Shown piece by piece: positions 1 through 10,041 of a stretch of DNA of 42,450 nt. The notes beneath the pieces were generated by a model, which worked only from the letters and a program-made list of their open reading frames with translations, did not search any database and was not told where the DNA came from. The position numbers and the translations under genes are program-made. Source of the stretch: Cladosporium sp. IMV 00045 (taxonomy: Eukaryota; Ascomycota; Dothideomycetes; Cladosporiales; Cladosporiaceae); contig MSJI02000330.1 in the NCBI GenBank assembly GCA_001931905.2, positions 1-42,450 of the forward strand. The letters run 5' to 3'. The first letter of the stretch is position 1. Each line of letters starts with the position of its first letter.

Positions 1-1117
1 TTCCGTTTGCCACCAGCCGGGCGGCGAGGCTTTCGTGGCGAAGGCATGCTGTTGGACGTCGAGTGTGGCGGCGGTGCGGCGCGCGAGCCGCCCTCGTCTG
101 GCGACAATAATCTGTTGATATCCATGCTGGCTACCGCAAAGAAACGGACAGCCCTACGGCGAAGGTTGAAGGTCTTCCAGTGGTTTCCTGGGGAATATCT
201 AGCGCATAACACCCAAAGGAGCGGCCTGTGGTCGCGCAAAGTCCAGCCTGGAGCGCCTCAGTCGGCCGCACAGCCCTTCTCTCACAGCAATAAGGGACGG
301 GGCAAAGGCGGGTGAGCGCGCGCAAAGGAAGTGAACAGCTTGTGGCAGCAAGACGGTGGAATGAAGTGACAGCCAACACGAACGAGCCGCGGGCCGCTCT
401 CTCGGCATCAACGAACGTTACGGACGACTAAAGTTTGCCAGACAGCCAGACAAGCCTGAGCCAGCAGTGCAACAGACAGAACGGGCCTAAGCAGCGTGGG
501 CAGCTCTACCTTACGCAACGCACGCAGCGAGGGCTCGAGCAGCAGCAGGACACGCAGGACACGCAGGATTAGTTGGCCCAAGTCAGATTGGACGTGCTCG
601 GATCGGCTTCTCTCGTGCGACACGAGCCCGTGGAGCCCTGAGTTTCACTGCGTCACCACTAATTTCCTTGAGATCTTCTATACATCCCGTCTGGCGCTCT
701 ATGGCATTCCTACCTCCTAGCGCTACACGAAGGATTTGCCCGACCAGTCTGTCGAGTGTTGAAGAATAGTATATGGCAATCTTTGCGGCGTGACAATCAA
801 AATCGAAACAAGCCACTGATCGCCGCATGCTTCCAACACATCATCATCCTGCTTACATCCATACCTAATAATCTAAGCGAGCAACGGCCAGAACACCATG
901 AAAGCTCAATTCAAGTCCCGAGGCGGCGGTTCGATTATCCGGGCTCCCGTCAAGCCGTCCCGCTGTTTCTTTGCACGTGATCTCGCTGTCGGGCAGACCT
1001 CCGCGCTCGCCGCACCTGCCTCAGTCATCATCATCAGAACTTCGTCCCATACCAGAGTGCAGCAGAGGCAATAGCAGGAGCTGGTGAAGTATTGGTTTCG
1101 AGCCATATCCGCCCATC
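1..1117. other. Upstream region of uL22m gene, no recognised gene
   Basis: No open frame in this stretch has recognisable protein similarity or consistent coding character on either strand. It ends at the start of the mitochondrial ribosomal protein gene and presumably holds that gene's promoter and leader, and perhaps the 5' flank of a gene beyond the left edge. The only item worth naming is a 58-codon ATG frame at 898-1074, listed separately. Confidence 0.5.
898..1074 (+). other. Short ATG-initiated ORF (58 aa) in the uL22m leader
   Basis: An ATG in good context (ACACCATGA) opens a 58-codon frame closed by TAG at 1072-1074, 43 bases before the predicted uL22m start. The translation is basic with an Ala-rich middle and resembles nothing I know. 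It could be an upstream ORF in the uL22m mRNA, a tiny gene, or chance. Only the frame and start context are visible; no function is inferred. Confidence 0.2.
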
Positions 1118-2249
1118 ATGAGCGTATCAGCACCCTTAAGGCGGCTCGCGCCTAGATGTACGTCCAGACTTTACCCTATGCTCAGGACTTCCCCTCCTAA
1201 CAGCACTCCCAGGCCTCTACAGCAACCCAACCCCTCGAGTGCAATCCCGCACCACCCTCTTCACAACGAGACATGCATCTTCCTCCTCCGATGCACCGAG
1301 CAGCTCCAACCCTATCCTCGATGAATACTACCGAAACAATGCCAACGCACCCACGCCCCAACAACAACAGTCCATGGGACCCACGGCCGGCGACATCGCT
1401 TCATCCTCCATTTTCGAAGACGACCGCCGCGCCCAAGCCCAGACCAAATCACAAACCACCCCCGACGATGGCACCAAAGCGGGGGGCAAGAAGCGCGACC
1501 CGAACAACATGCTGCGCGTGCTGGACCCGGACCCCAACGCGCGCGAGCGCTGGGAGCGCAAGAAGATCATCCAGAGCATCCGCAAAGGCGGCCGCCTCAA
1601 CAAGGAGGAGTTCCTCATGCAGACGGAGCGCGAGCACACGGCCAAGAGCGAGATGATGAAGACCTCCATCAAGAAGCTGGGCATGCTGGCCCGCCAGATC
1701 CAGGGCAAGACGCTCGACGAGGCCATCACGCAGATGCGCTTCAGCAAGAAGAAGGTGGCGGAGACGGTGATGGCGCACCTGGAAGCGGCGCGCGACGAGG
1801 CCGTCGTCATGCGCGGTATGGGTTTGGGGCAGGTCGGTGTTGCAGAGGCGGAGAACAGCGCTGCGCTGCCGAGTCTCAACAACTCCTCCGCGGACGTCAC
1901 GGGTGCTCAGCCGCGCTCGGCTGTCGTGTCGCCTTCGTCGCCGCTGGAAATTCAGCTCAAGGACGGCAAGCGACACCGCGTCACGGACACTTCGAACATT
2001 TTCATCGAGCAGGCCTGGGTCGGCCGTGGTCCCTACGGCCAGCTGCCGGATTACCGCGCTCGCGGACGTGTCTTCATCATGCGCACGCCTTGGACGAGTC
2101 TGACTATTGTGCTCAAGGAGGAGGCGACGCGCGTGAGGCAGTGGAGGGAGAGGGAGGCGAAGAGGCTGAAGCAGAGGCAGGAGAAGGTTTGGGTTCCTCT
2201 GCCTGATAGGCCGGTGCAGGGGCCTAGGGGGCAGTGGTACTCTTGGTAG
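1118..2249 (+). CDS. MRPL22: Mitochondrial large-subunit ribosomal protein uL22m
   Basis: A nuclear gene for the mitoribosomal uL22 protein, which lines the peptide exit tunnel of the large subunit. Two exons are predicted: 1118-1157 and 1213-2249, giving 358 aa. The intron 1158-1212 (55 bases) has donor GTACGT, branch CTAAC at 1197-1201 and acceptor CAG, and joins the frames exactly. The N-terminus (MSVSAPLRRLAPRC...) is basic, Ser/Ala-rich and lacks acids, as a mitochondrial presequence should. The uL22 fold runs from about residue 163 to 330: the LARQIQGK...A...MRFS-KK-A helix region, then the GRGP...ARGR hairpin and a final strand. An extra Ser/Ala-rich insert of about 40 residues lies before the hairpin. 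The protein ends in WYSW. It is convergent with the next gene, 270 bases away. Confidence 0.88.
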
Positions 2250-2519
2250 AAGGGTTGAGAGGAGTGTAAGAGATATGAAGGGGTAGGTCGCCCTTGGGAA
2301 TTTTTAGTGTACTATTTGAAACCGCGTTGGAAGGAAAGAGGGACAGCATTTGCATCGTGACGGGGGTTGTTGCAGTCACCGGCCTGGAAAGGTTGCGGAA
2401 GAAGAAGAAGCAGAAAAAGGCCAGCGTAAAACATCCTTGTAAAAATAAACCACATTCAACCTCCAACCACCAACTCCAACTTCATCATCGGCAGGATGCC
2501 TATTCCCAATCAATCGTGA

Positions 2520-4208
2520 TTATCGAATAACATCGAGCAACCCCCTCATCCTCTCCCCACCGCTCACCAACGCCTCCCACCCCTCCCTATCCTTCCCTAC
2601 CCCACCAACCTTCTCCTCCCTCCCCCTCACGCCCTTCTCAACCGCCTCCCTGACCTTCTCCCACAACTCCCCACCAAGTTCTTCTCCTTCCAAAACCAAC
2701 AACCTCAACAACCCCTCCACACAAACCCCCACGCGCGCATTTTCTCCCACAGAAACTCCCCCCGCAGCAAAAGGCGCAAAATGCAGCGCGAAAATCTCCC
2801 ACGTCAAATCATAGCTGCGGTGCGACGGGGCGTGGGAAGTGGAGAGGAGGGCGCTGAGGAGGGTTTGGAGGAGGGGGGAGAGGGAATGGGAGTCGAGGGA
2901 ATGGTGCGATTTTTGGGTGTCGGTGCTGGTGCTGCTGGTGGGGCTGGAGAGGAGGAAGTAGGTGAATACCGGCAAGGGCAAGGGGCGTAAGAATTCGGTG
3001 TACAGGCCTAGGAGGTCTTGGAAGTCGAGGAAGAAGGTGGGGTGGAGCGTTGTGAAGCGGGAGAGGAGGGTGAGGAGGCGGAGGCGGAGGTGGAGGGAGG
3101 AAGGGGGGCCGTGGGTTAAGGTGCCGCTGTTGGAGGAAGGGGGTTGCGGTGTGGAGGGTGTGCCGGGGGCGGCGGGGGAGTGCGTGCTGCTTGCTGCGCG
3201 GGTGCTGGTTCGTTTTGGTTTTGGAGGGAAGAGGTTGTCTGTAGTTGCTGCGCCAGGTGTTGTGGTTTCACTGTCGGATTCGGAGTCGAAGTAGTCGCTG
3301 TATTCGCCGTGGTCGAGGTCTAGAGGGCGTTTGGTGCCGAGTTCAGGGGGTTTAGTATTCTTTGGAGGCAGAGTCTCGTTGCGCCAGATTTCGGGGAATT
3401 GGTTGAGGGAAGGTTTCTGGCCGTCTGCGAGGATGGCGCGCATTATGCGGCGTTTGTGATTACGGCCTTGGTCGGCGTAAGGCGCTAGGTATTGCGCGAT
3501 GAGGGAGGTGTTGAGGATCTTCTCGTCTCGCGGGCTGGAGTCTCTATACTCCTGATAGGTGCTCTCAAGATCGTCTTGGAGGATGTCGAGCATGAGTTTT
3601 AGCCAGATTTTCCATCTTGTCCAGCGGGTCTTGTGAACGATGGAGCAGTTGAAAGCCCACCCTACCACGGCCCAGAAGTCATCTGCGTTGGAGAAGAGTG
3701 ATCCTGATTTGGCGTATGATGAACGAATGTGGCCGGGCCCTTCGCCGAGGTCATCATCGCTACTGATGTCGGAGAGGCGCGTGCGTGCTCGTTTGGCTCG
3801 TGATGAGTCTGCGTCGCGGTATTGCAGGGCTTTGGTGAGACCGGATGCTTTGGGTGATGTGGTTTTGCTGAGGGTGAGGAGGTAGCGGAAGGCGTCGTCA
3901 GAAGCGGCTTGTTTCTCTTCAGATGTGGTGCGAGTTGTCATGGATGGATGGACGATCATGGTGGCGAGAAGGCTGAGATGTTGGGGAGGAGGTACCAAGG
4001 CCGGTCTCGGGGTGCCATGGCCTGCTGTGAGGGCGCTTGAGAGGATTGGGATTGCTTGTGAGAGAAGCTCTTCTTCTATGCAGACGGTGCAGTTGTCCAG
4101 TAATCGTGCAGGAAGTGGTTGGACGTTGCGATATGAGGGTGTTGGTCTTGCTGGTTCCGATTGATAAGACGATGTAGGTGCGCTGCTAGGAGGATTGAGC
4201 ATTCCCAT
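2520..4208 (-). CDS. Conserved-looking fungal protein of unknown function, 562 aa
   Basis: A single uninterrupted frame on the minus strand; the first in-frame ATG is at 4208 (MGMLNPPSSAPTSS) and the stop is TAA at 2520-2522. The frame stays open to 4259 without another ATG, so an upstream exon is possible. The best-ordered part lies around residues 170-260: a Trp/aromatic-rich stretch (DDFWAVVGWAFNC, then TRWTRWKIWLKLML) followed by a helical segment with ApYADQGRNHKRRIMRAIL-type spacing. A Ser/Thr/Pro-rich linker with an acidic SDSESDSE run follows. The C-terminal 200 residues are leucine-rich helices, possibly an alpha-helical repeat. I do not recognise a named family. The frame, aromatic core and length argue that it is real; localisation and function cannot be read. 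Confidence 0.72.
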   Translation of the reverse strand: MGMLNPPSSAPTSSYQSEPARPTPSYRNVQPLPARLLDNCTVCIEEELLSQAIPILSSALTAGHGTPRPALVPPPQHLSLLATMIVHPSMTTRTTSEEKQAASDDAFRYLLTLSKTTSPKASGLTKALQYRDADSSRAKRARTRLSDISSDDDLGEGPGHIRSSYAKSGSLFSNADDFWAVVGWAFNCSIVHKTRWTRWKIWLKLMLDILQDDLESTYQEYRDSSPRDEKILNTSLIAQYLAPYADQGRNHKRRIMRAILADGQKPSLNQFPEIWRNETLPPKNTKPPELGTKRPLDLDHGEYSDYFDSESDSETTTPGAATTDNLFPPKPKRTSTRAASSTHSPAAPGTPSTPQPPSSNSGTLTHGPPSSLHLRLRLLTLLSRFTTLHPTFFLDFQDLLGLYTEFLRPLPLPVFTYFLLSSPTSSTSTDTQKSHHSLDSHSLSPLLQTLLSALLSTSHAPSHRSYDLTWEIFALHFAPFAAGGVSVGENARVGVCVEGLLRLLVLEGEELGGELWEKVREAVEKGVRGREEKVGGVGKDREGWEALVSGGERMRGLLDVIR

Positions 4209-5478
4209 GTTGCTGAGCTGTTCAGAGCAAATTGATTGTATTCGCTCTCTTACGCGCAACTAATTACATGTATGCTTGACCAGCATCACAAAATTGTTGA
4301 ACTTGATGATGGGAGACGCGTTGACGCGTGAATCGTAAATTGAAACGAATGTCATGAATCCCTGCGACGATCACCTACGGTACAGAAAAGCTTCAGAGCT
4401 GCAGGATTCATGGGTGGTCTCGGCAGCGAGATGGAGGGACATCGATCATGGTATCTGCCCAAGACAAAGCCATATTGAGATTGATGAAACCAGTATATAC
4501 CTATACACTCTTTCACAGAGACGATCGACACAATTCAACAAGGAGTCACACAGCACAAGTCAGAGCGTGCGAGCCATGACCCCCCACGTGCGCATTGGTT
4601 ACGTGCATTCGTGCATTTGTCGCGGGCTGCTTCCCCTTTTCATGCTAGTGAGGAGAGCCGAAAATCCTCATGCAACTCATTATTTCAGGGACTAATTCTA
4701 CATGTATATACCTCCGACATATGTATACCTGTATGTATCGTCGAGGCTGAGATATGTCTTGATTATCGTCACCGCCTGTTGCTGCCGTCAGCACGCGCTC
4801 TCCATAAGCAAACATCCATGTACATACACACACATACAGTTCATATCTCCCTGCAGTCAACAACCCTACTGCCGCCAACATTGCCGAGTTTTCCATCTTC
4901 TCCTTTTGCCATCGTCACCTGTCGTCGTTCATTGGCAACCTAACAACCGTTGGTGCGAGTTTCACGACTCACGCCCTCCTCCCACGCCCTTCCCAATAAT
5001 AAGAATCTACCGCCAATAGTCCGCCACTCCCGTTTCAAGCGAACTCGCCTTTTCTGCTCCCACTTGTTTGACATCTTCGCCCGACTGCTCCAGCTGCGCG
5101 CTATCACCTCAATTCAGGAAGAAGGAAAGGGAATTTGCCGGTCATCGCGCCAACGCCAAGCGTGCTATAGAGCAATAGAGCAGTTCCGCCGCAGTCTCAT
5201 GCGGATTGCTGTCGGGGTTGCTTGATTCGCCTCCAACCCAAATCCTTGTCCAAGCAGTGCTGCTGGTGCTGGTGTTTGGTGGTGTCTGGTGCTGCTGACT
5301 GCTGCTGCGCTACCAAGCTCTACTACTGCCAAACTACTGCCGGCTGCTGGCTGCAGTGCACATACCTCTCCTCTCCGACGCTTGCTCTCGGACCTCTTGC
5401 CTGGCCAACCCCTGCTCTCTGCTGCCGGCGTCGAAGTCAGTGGCAGTAGTAGCAGAGCAGAACTACTGCTGCACCATT
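4209..5478. other. Divergent intergenic region and long leader of the large gene
   Basis: Shared upstream region between the minus-strand gene ending at 4208 and the large plus-strand gene starting at 5479. From about 4780 on it is pyrimidine-rich with many short CT tracts, typical of fungal promoters and leaders. A run of CTGCTG-type repeats at about 5260-5350 gives spurious Cys/Leu-rich frames. No RNA gene or additional coding region is seen. Confidence 0.5.
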
Positions 5479-8400
5479 ATGTCGCAGCACTCCTCCCAGC
5501 CTTACCCTCCTCCTCACCAATCCTCCAGCTATCACAATAACCAACAACACTACCGCCCCTTCCACTATCCTTCCAACTCCACCGCTTCCGCCTCCGCTTC
5601 CTCCCACTATCCTCCCAGCGCTCCGGTCTCCCCGCTCCTCGCCAGTGAGACATTCGCTCGTCCCTCAACCTCCGATTCCAACCCCGCCTACAACAATGCG
5701 TATGGAGTAGACAACGCGAGTCCCTTCGTTTCGCCCATCATGTCGCGCACTCCCAGTGTCGCCGGCTCCGATCGCTATTCCACCATCTCCGGCGTGACTG
5801 GATACTGGCCTCAAAATCCCGAAAATGTCAAGCCGGACGCCGCATATGTTGCGCCATTCGGCGCTGTCCAAGTCGTCAACGAGTACTGTGCCAATGCTAG
5901 GCGCAACGACTCCGACGACGAGACCGAAGACGAGCGCGACGAATCCAACAATGACGAGGCGCAATTCTCTCCGCAAGCGTTGGCGCTGATCAACTCGTTC
6001 CTCGATCAATTGCTCTACAGTTTCCTGTCGACAGCGAGATCGACGAGCTTACACGCGCTGCGACCTGCCGTGACCGAAGTGCTGAGACAACGTTTGGCCA
6101 AAGAAGCCGTTGCGAATGCCGATGAGGAGCTACATGAATTGCTTGCCGGTGGTGAAGAGGAGGACGAGAAGAACGCAGCCGCGGCGTCGAGGGACAACCG
6201 TAAATGGGACCTCGAGTTGGTGTGGAAGCGCACTCGTCTGCGCGTCATGGTCTACATGCGCTTGGGCGAGATGGAAGACGACGACGAAGAGAGATTCGTC
6301 AAGGAACAAGAGCTCTTCTACGGCCGTGAAGCGGACAGTCGTCGCTTCTCCACCAGCTCCGGTCTCGTCTCTTGGGCCGCCGCAATATTCCTCACTTCTG
6401 TTCTGGAGTATGTTGCCGAGCAGTCACTGCAGGCAGCCGGATCGGTAGCGTTTGCCCGCGCTCGACGACAGAGTCGCACACAACAACGGCCCGAGCCTGC
6501 TCCTGCTGCTGCTTCTAGACAGTTCACGGTCGAAGACTTTGACGTTGAGAAAGTCGCGTTGGACGCTCGATTGGGTAGACTCTGGCGAACGTGGCGCAAG
6601 ACTTTACGAAACGACCGACGACCTACCACACCCAGCCGCCGCGGGATGGGTTCGCGTTCGAGCTTCACCCGCGATCGCGGTGTTTCTCTGTCACAGTTGC
6701 GACACGGCAGTATGGGTCACTTGAGAGGAGATTCGGTGGCCGAGGAAATTGAGTATCGCGCACTTCGCCAAAACCAACTCTCGCGCGATGACGACGATAT
6801 CGCGGCTCAATACCCTGAATATATTCTCGCCGCCAACATCCCTCTGCCCATGCGCGACGCCAAACGCGACATCGATGAGATCGAGGTGCCGGGTCTCGCA
6901 AGTGTCTTTGAGGAGGACGATGCAGAGGATGGCCGAACCAACGAGGCGCGACGAAACAGCTTTACGTCGGCCCTGCCCTACACCACAGCCAACGGATTTG
7001 AAAACAAAACATCGTCTAGATCAGGAGCACCTCACTCCCCCGCTGCAAGGCCTGCGATAACCCGCAAGCGATCAAAGTCTGTACCAATGCCGCCGCGCAC
7101 ACCAATCCTTGACATGCCGGGTGCTTTCCCTGAAATGCCGGAGGATGCTCCTGTGCAAACTGCTGATGCTGGCGAGGAAGTGGCTCCTGAGCCGAAGGCT
7201 AGTGCTTTGGACATGTATGCTCACAAACAAGACAGGGAGGACACGAAGGTGCTCCTGACCGACAAAGAGGGTCTGAATCGCGCAGCGGACGAGTCTTCCG
7301 CGCAGCCGGCTCAAGAAATTGACGAAGACCAAGATAAGGAGCAGTCAACCGGCGTTGTGGCGGGTGTTGCTGCCGGTGCCGGTGCTGCAGTTGCTGGCGC
7401 GGCTGCGGCGGCCTTGGGATTTGCCCAGCACGAGAAGAAAGATGAGGACAAGATGTTGAAGGAGCAGCCAGTCTCAACAAGCGATGAAACGGCAAAAGAC
7501 ACAGACAGTGCATTGCCTCAACCCAGGGAACGCTCGGTCAAGGAAATCGAGGAGTTGGATAAGAGAAAGAGCCGTGTCGACATGAAGTCCATGATGGCTG
7601 CAGAGGAGCTACCTCAATCGCAGGACTCCAACAAATCATTCCCACTGCCACCGACGCACTCGAAGTTGATACAACCAGACGCTTTACCTGAACGCTCGAC
7701 ATCCAGGAAGTCTGACAAATCATACACCCTTGGCCACCGGGATCGTGCTGAACCACCTGAACCCATCATCCCGGTCGCAGATCAAGAACGCACGGCCGAT
7801 GCTCTACCCTCGCCCAAGCCTCAGAGCGAAAAAAGTCATATGCGACACGATACTGAGACTATGGCAGCTTTGGAGGCTCCTGCATCACCTTCCGAGATTA
7901 TGGAAAGTGAGCCTCCAGAGACCGAACAGAAGTCCAGGGATATGCCGATGATCGGTCTTCCAAAGGAGAAGGAGAAGCCAGGTCGACTTCTCATAACCGG
8001 GGAGCCTCCTAGTCAGGTCGAGCAGATTGTTGCTGCTGAGCCCGCCGTTCAAACGCCGCCGAGATCTCCAAGAGAATTCTTGGAAGATCGCAATGATTTA
8101 CAGCAACAGCAGCAGCGACCGGAGCAGCCACCTCTCAAGGTTCAGACTCGCCAGTCTCCAAACGAAAAGACACGCGCATCTGTGCCTCGTCCCGGGAGCG
8201 CCGTCATCAGCCCACTAACTCCCACTGTCTCCCAGCAAGACAGACAGAGGGAATACAGGACAGGCCAGACAGCCAAGAGCCAGAGAGATAATGATTCTCC
8301 CAAGACTCGCAGCACGTACAGCGCGCATTCCAAGCACACCTCTCGAGGCGATGTTCAAGAGCATCCGGCCATGTCTAACAAAGGCACCCCTAAGAAGGAA

Positions 8401-10041
8401 GTCGCCGTGCCAGCAACTGAGAGCGGCACCGGCACGCCGCCCATCGTGACATCCGCGAGCATTCGTGGACCAGAGGATTTCGACAACTTTTTGCAAGGCG
8501 GCGACACTGTTAAGTACACTCTCACGCCTGAAACTGTGCGCGATGATCCTTCGCGTCCTCCGACCGGTGAGGGCAAGTTTGTTTCGAAGAAGACGTCAGA
8601 CCCGGCCTCGATTGCAAGGATGACAGGTCAGACTTCCGATGGCGCAGGCTCGACTTCCAGGAAGAATTCTGCGTCTGCCGCCAGCAGCCATCGCCAATCT
8701 CGACACGGCAAGCCCACGTCGATCAAAGAGGTCGAGCGAGTGCCGTCCCGACCTGACAGCGAGGTCATCCGCGAGCGCAGACAGTCTGCGAGAACGCCAC
8801 CTCCGAGGAACACAAGTGCTCACCGTCGCAGTGGTCTTACAGCGCGTGAACCACAAGTGACGACCGCGTCGACGCGTGACTTTGCCGACTTCATCCGTTC
8901 GACTGGTCCAGATCGCAAGCCTGAAACGCAGCGTCTAAACACGAGCCGGTCTGCCGCTTCGTTGCACTCATTGCGCAACAACTCGCGCTCTCAATCCATC
9001 GCCAGCAGTGTCGGCGGCGAGAGAACGAAGTCCCTCACGCACACCACGATGGCGGCGGAGAACATTCCTCCCGTGCCCAAGATGCCGGCAGGCGAATCAA
9101 AGAAGCCCAAAATGCATCTTCAAGCAAGGGACGCTACGGGCGCCGGAAGTGGAAACAAAGATCTCATCAACTTCATCCGCGACGGACCGGAGGAGCAGGG
9201 ATCGCACCGGATCTCTAGGACTGTCGCGCCTTTCAGAAACACCATGGACTCGGACCAATTCGACGACATGGGCAACGACCTCCCCGGCAAGACCTCCGCC
9301 ATCAACGGCAACAGAAACTCCATCATCGCGCCCTCAAAACCAGCACAAGCACCCCGCACCACCACCACCTCCGACAAGCCCGTCCCCAACGGCACTTCCA
9401 CGTCCACCTCCAAACCCGCCCCAGCAATGCCCGAAAGCGACGGCCGCAAACGCTACCGCAACAAAGACCCCTACGCCATCCCCTCGGACAGCGAAGATGA
9501 AGACGACGAAGAGGCCGAATTCATCACCGCCCTGCCCGGCGGCAGCGGAGGCGGAGGCGGCAAAAAACCGCCGCCCCGCGAAGAATCCCTCGTCGACTTC
9601 CTCCGCAACAACGAGCCCCCCTCCAACAACTCCCCGCGCCCCATCAGCAGCGCCGCCGCCTCAGCTGCAGCGGCCGCAGCAGCGAAATCAAACCCAGTCT
9701 CTCCGCCCCAACCCGCCCCTCCTCCTGGCAATGTCAGCAACCCCACTCCCCGTCCCACGAGCTCTGGCACTGGCACAAACGGCCCCAAACTCGAAGCCCG
9801 CGGCGCCGCCCCGCGCCAGCGCATCCCGCGCGGCAACGCGGGCGCGCGTCTCGGCGCTTTCGAAGAGACGAATACGAGCGATTTGGCGGATTTCTTGAAA
9901 TCTTCGGGGCCTTCTGAGGCTGCGGCTAGCCAGCCGACGCCGCAGGTTTTCGGTCAGAGGGAGCCCGAGCCTGAGCCAATCAAGCAGAAGAAGAAGGGTG
10001 GGTTTTTCTCGCGGTTGGCGGGGAGGAGGGAGAAGGTTTGA
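5479..10041 (+). CDS. Large protein with N-terminal histone-fold-like doublet and disordered tail (copy A, complete)
   Basis: An intronless 1520-aa frame. The ATG at 5479 (MSQHSSQPYPPP) is preferred because the frame upstream contains no other ATG, only non-ATG codons, and runs through a low-complexity leader. Residues 1-160 are Ser/Pro/Tyr/Asn-rich. Residues 163-222 resemble the H2B fold (INSFLDQLLYSFLSTA, then LRPAVTEVLRQRLAKEAV). Residues 298-331 resemble H2A helix 2 (AIFLTSVLEYVAEQSLQAAG), and 352-369 its third helix (EDFDVEKVALDARLGRLW). The rest is disordered: Lys/Glu/Ser/Pro-rich, an Ala/Gly hydrophobic stretch near 625-650, and five copies of a D-[LF]-x-[DN]-F-[LI]-R-like motif near residues 1000, 1134, 1228, 1371 and 1468. 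The C-terminus is basic-aromatic (KKKGGFFSRLAGRREKV). The role is unknown; a scaffold or chromatin/polarity adaptor is only a guess. A 5'-truncated second copy lies at 11930-15660. Confidence 0.85.
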   Translation: MSQHSSQPYPPPHQSSSYHNNQQHYRPFHYPSNSTASASASSHYPPSAPVSPLLASETFARPSTSDSNPAYNNAYGVDNASPFVSPIMSRTPSVAGSDRYSTISGVTGYWPQNPENVKPDAAYVAPFGAVQVVNEYCANARRNDSDDETEDERDESNNDEAQFSPQALALINSFLDQLLYSFLSTARSTSLHALRPAVTEVLRQRLAKEAVANADEELHELLAGGEEEDEKNAAAASRDNRKWDLELVWKRTRLRVMVYMRLGEMEDDDEERFVKEQELFYGREADSRRFSTSSGLVSWAAAIFLTSVLEYVAEQSLQAAGSVAFARARRQSRTQQRPEPAPAAASRQFTVEDFDVEKVALDARLGRLWRTWRKTLRNDRRPTTPSRRGMGSRSSFTRDRGVSLSQLRHGSMGHLRGDSVAEEIEYRALRQNQLSRDDDDIAAQYPEYILAANIPLPMRDAKRDIDEIEVPGLASVFEEDDAEDGRTNEARRNSFTSALPYTTANGFENKTSSRSGAPHSPAARPAITRKRSKSVPMPPRTPILDMPGAFPEMPEDAPVQTADAGEEVAPEPKASALDMYAHKQDREDTKVLLTDKEGLNRAADESSAQPAQEIDEDQDKEQSTGVVAGVAAGAGAAVAGAAAAALGFAQHEKKDEDKMLKEQPVSTSDETAKDTDSALPQPRERSVKEIEELDKRKSRVDMKSMMAAEELPQSQDSNKSFPLPPTHSKLIQPDALPERSTSRKSDKSYTLGHRDRAEPPEPIIPVADQERTADALPSPKPQSEKSHMRHDTETMAALEAPASPSEIMESEPPETEQKSRDMPMIGLPKEKEKPGRLLITGEPPSQVEQIVAAEPAVQTPPRSPREFLEDRNDLQQQQQRPEQPPLKVQTRQSPNEKTRASVPRPGSAVISPLTPTVSQQDRQREYRTGQTAKSQRDNDSPKTRSTYSAHSKHTSRGDVQEHPAMSNKGTPKKEVAVPATESGTGTPPIVTSASIRGPEDFDNFLQGGDTVKYTLTPETVRDDPSRPPTGEGKFVSKKTSDPASIARMTGQTSDGAGSTSRKNSASAASSHRQSRHGKPTSIKEVERVPSRPDSEVIRERRQSARTPPPRNTSAHRRSGLTAREPQVTTASTRDFADFIRSTGPDRKPETQRLNTSRSAASLHSLRNNSRSQSIASSVGGERTKSLTHTTMAAENIPPVPKMPAGESKKPKMHLQARDATGAGSGNKDLINFIRDGPEEQGSHRISRTVAPFRNTMDSDQFDDMGNDLPGKTSAINGNRNSIIAPSKPAQAPRTTTTSDKPVPNGTSTSTSKPAPAMPESDGRKRYRNKDPYAIPSDSEDEDDEEAEFITALPGGSGGGGGKKPPPREESLVDFLRNNEPPSNNSPRPISSAAASAAAAAAAKSNPVSPPQPAPPPGNVSNPTPRPTSSGTGTNGPKLEARGAAPRQRIPRGNAGARLGAFEETNTSDLADFLKSSGPSEAAASQPTPQVFGQREPEPEPIKQKKKGGFFSRLAGRREKV

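Noticed and set aside
9008..9898. 296-codon plus-strand frame inside the large gene (and its counterpart at 14648-15514)
   Set aside because: Offset frame of a Ser/Pro/Asn-rich coding region; Pro/Thr/Ala-only composition. Its presence in both copies follows from the conservation of the real frame.
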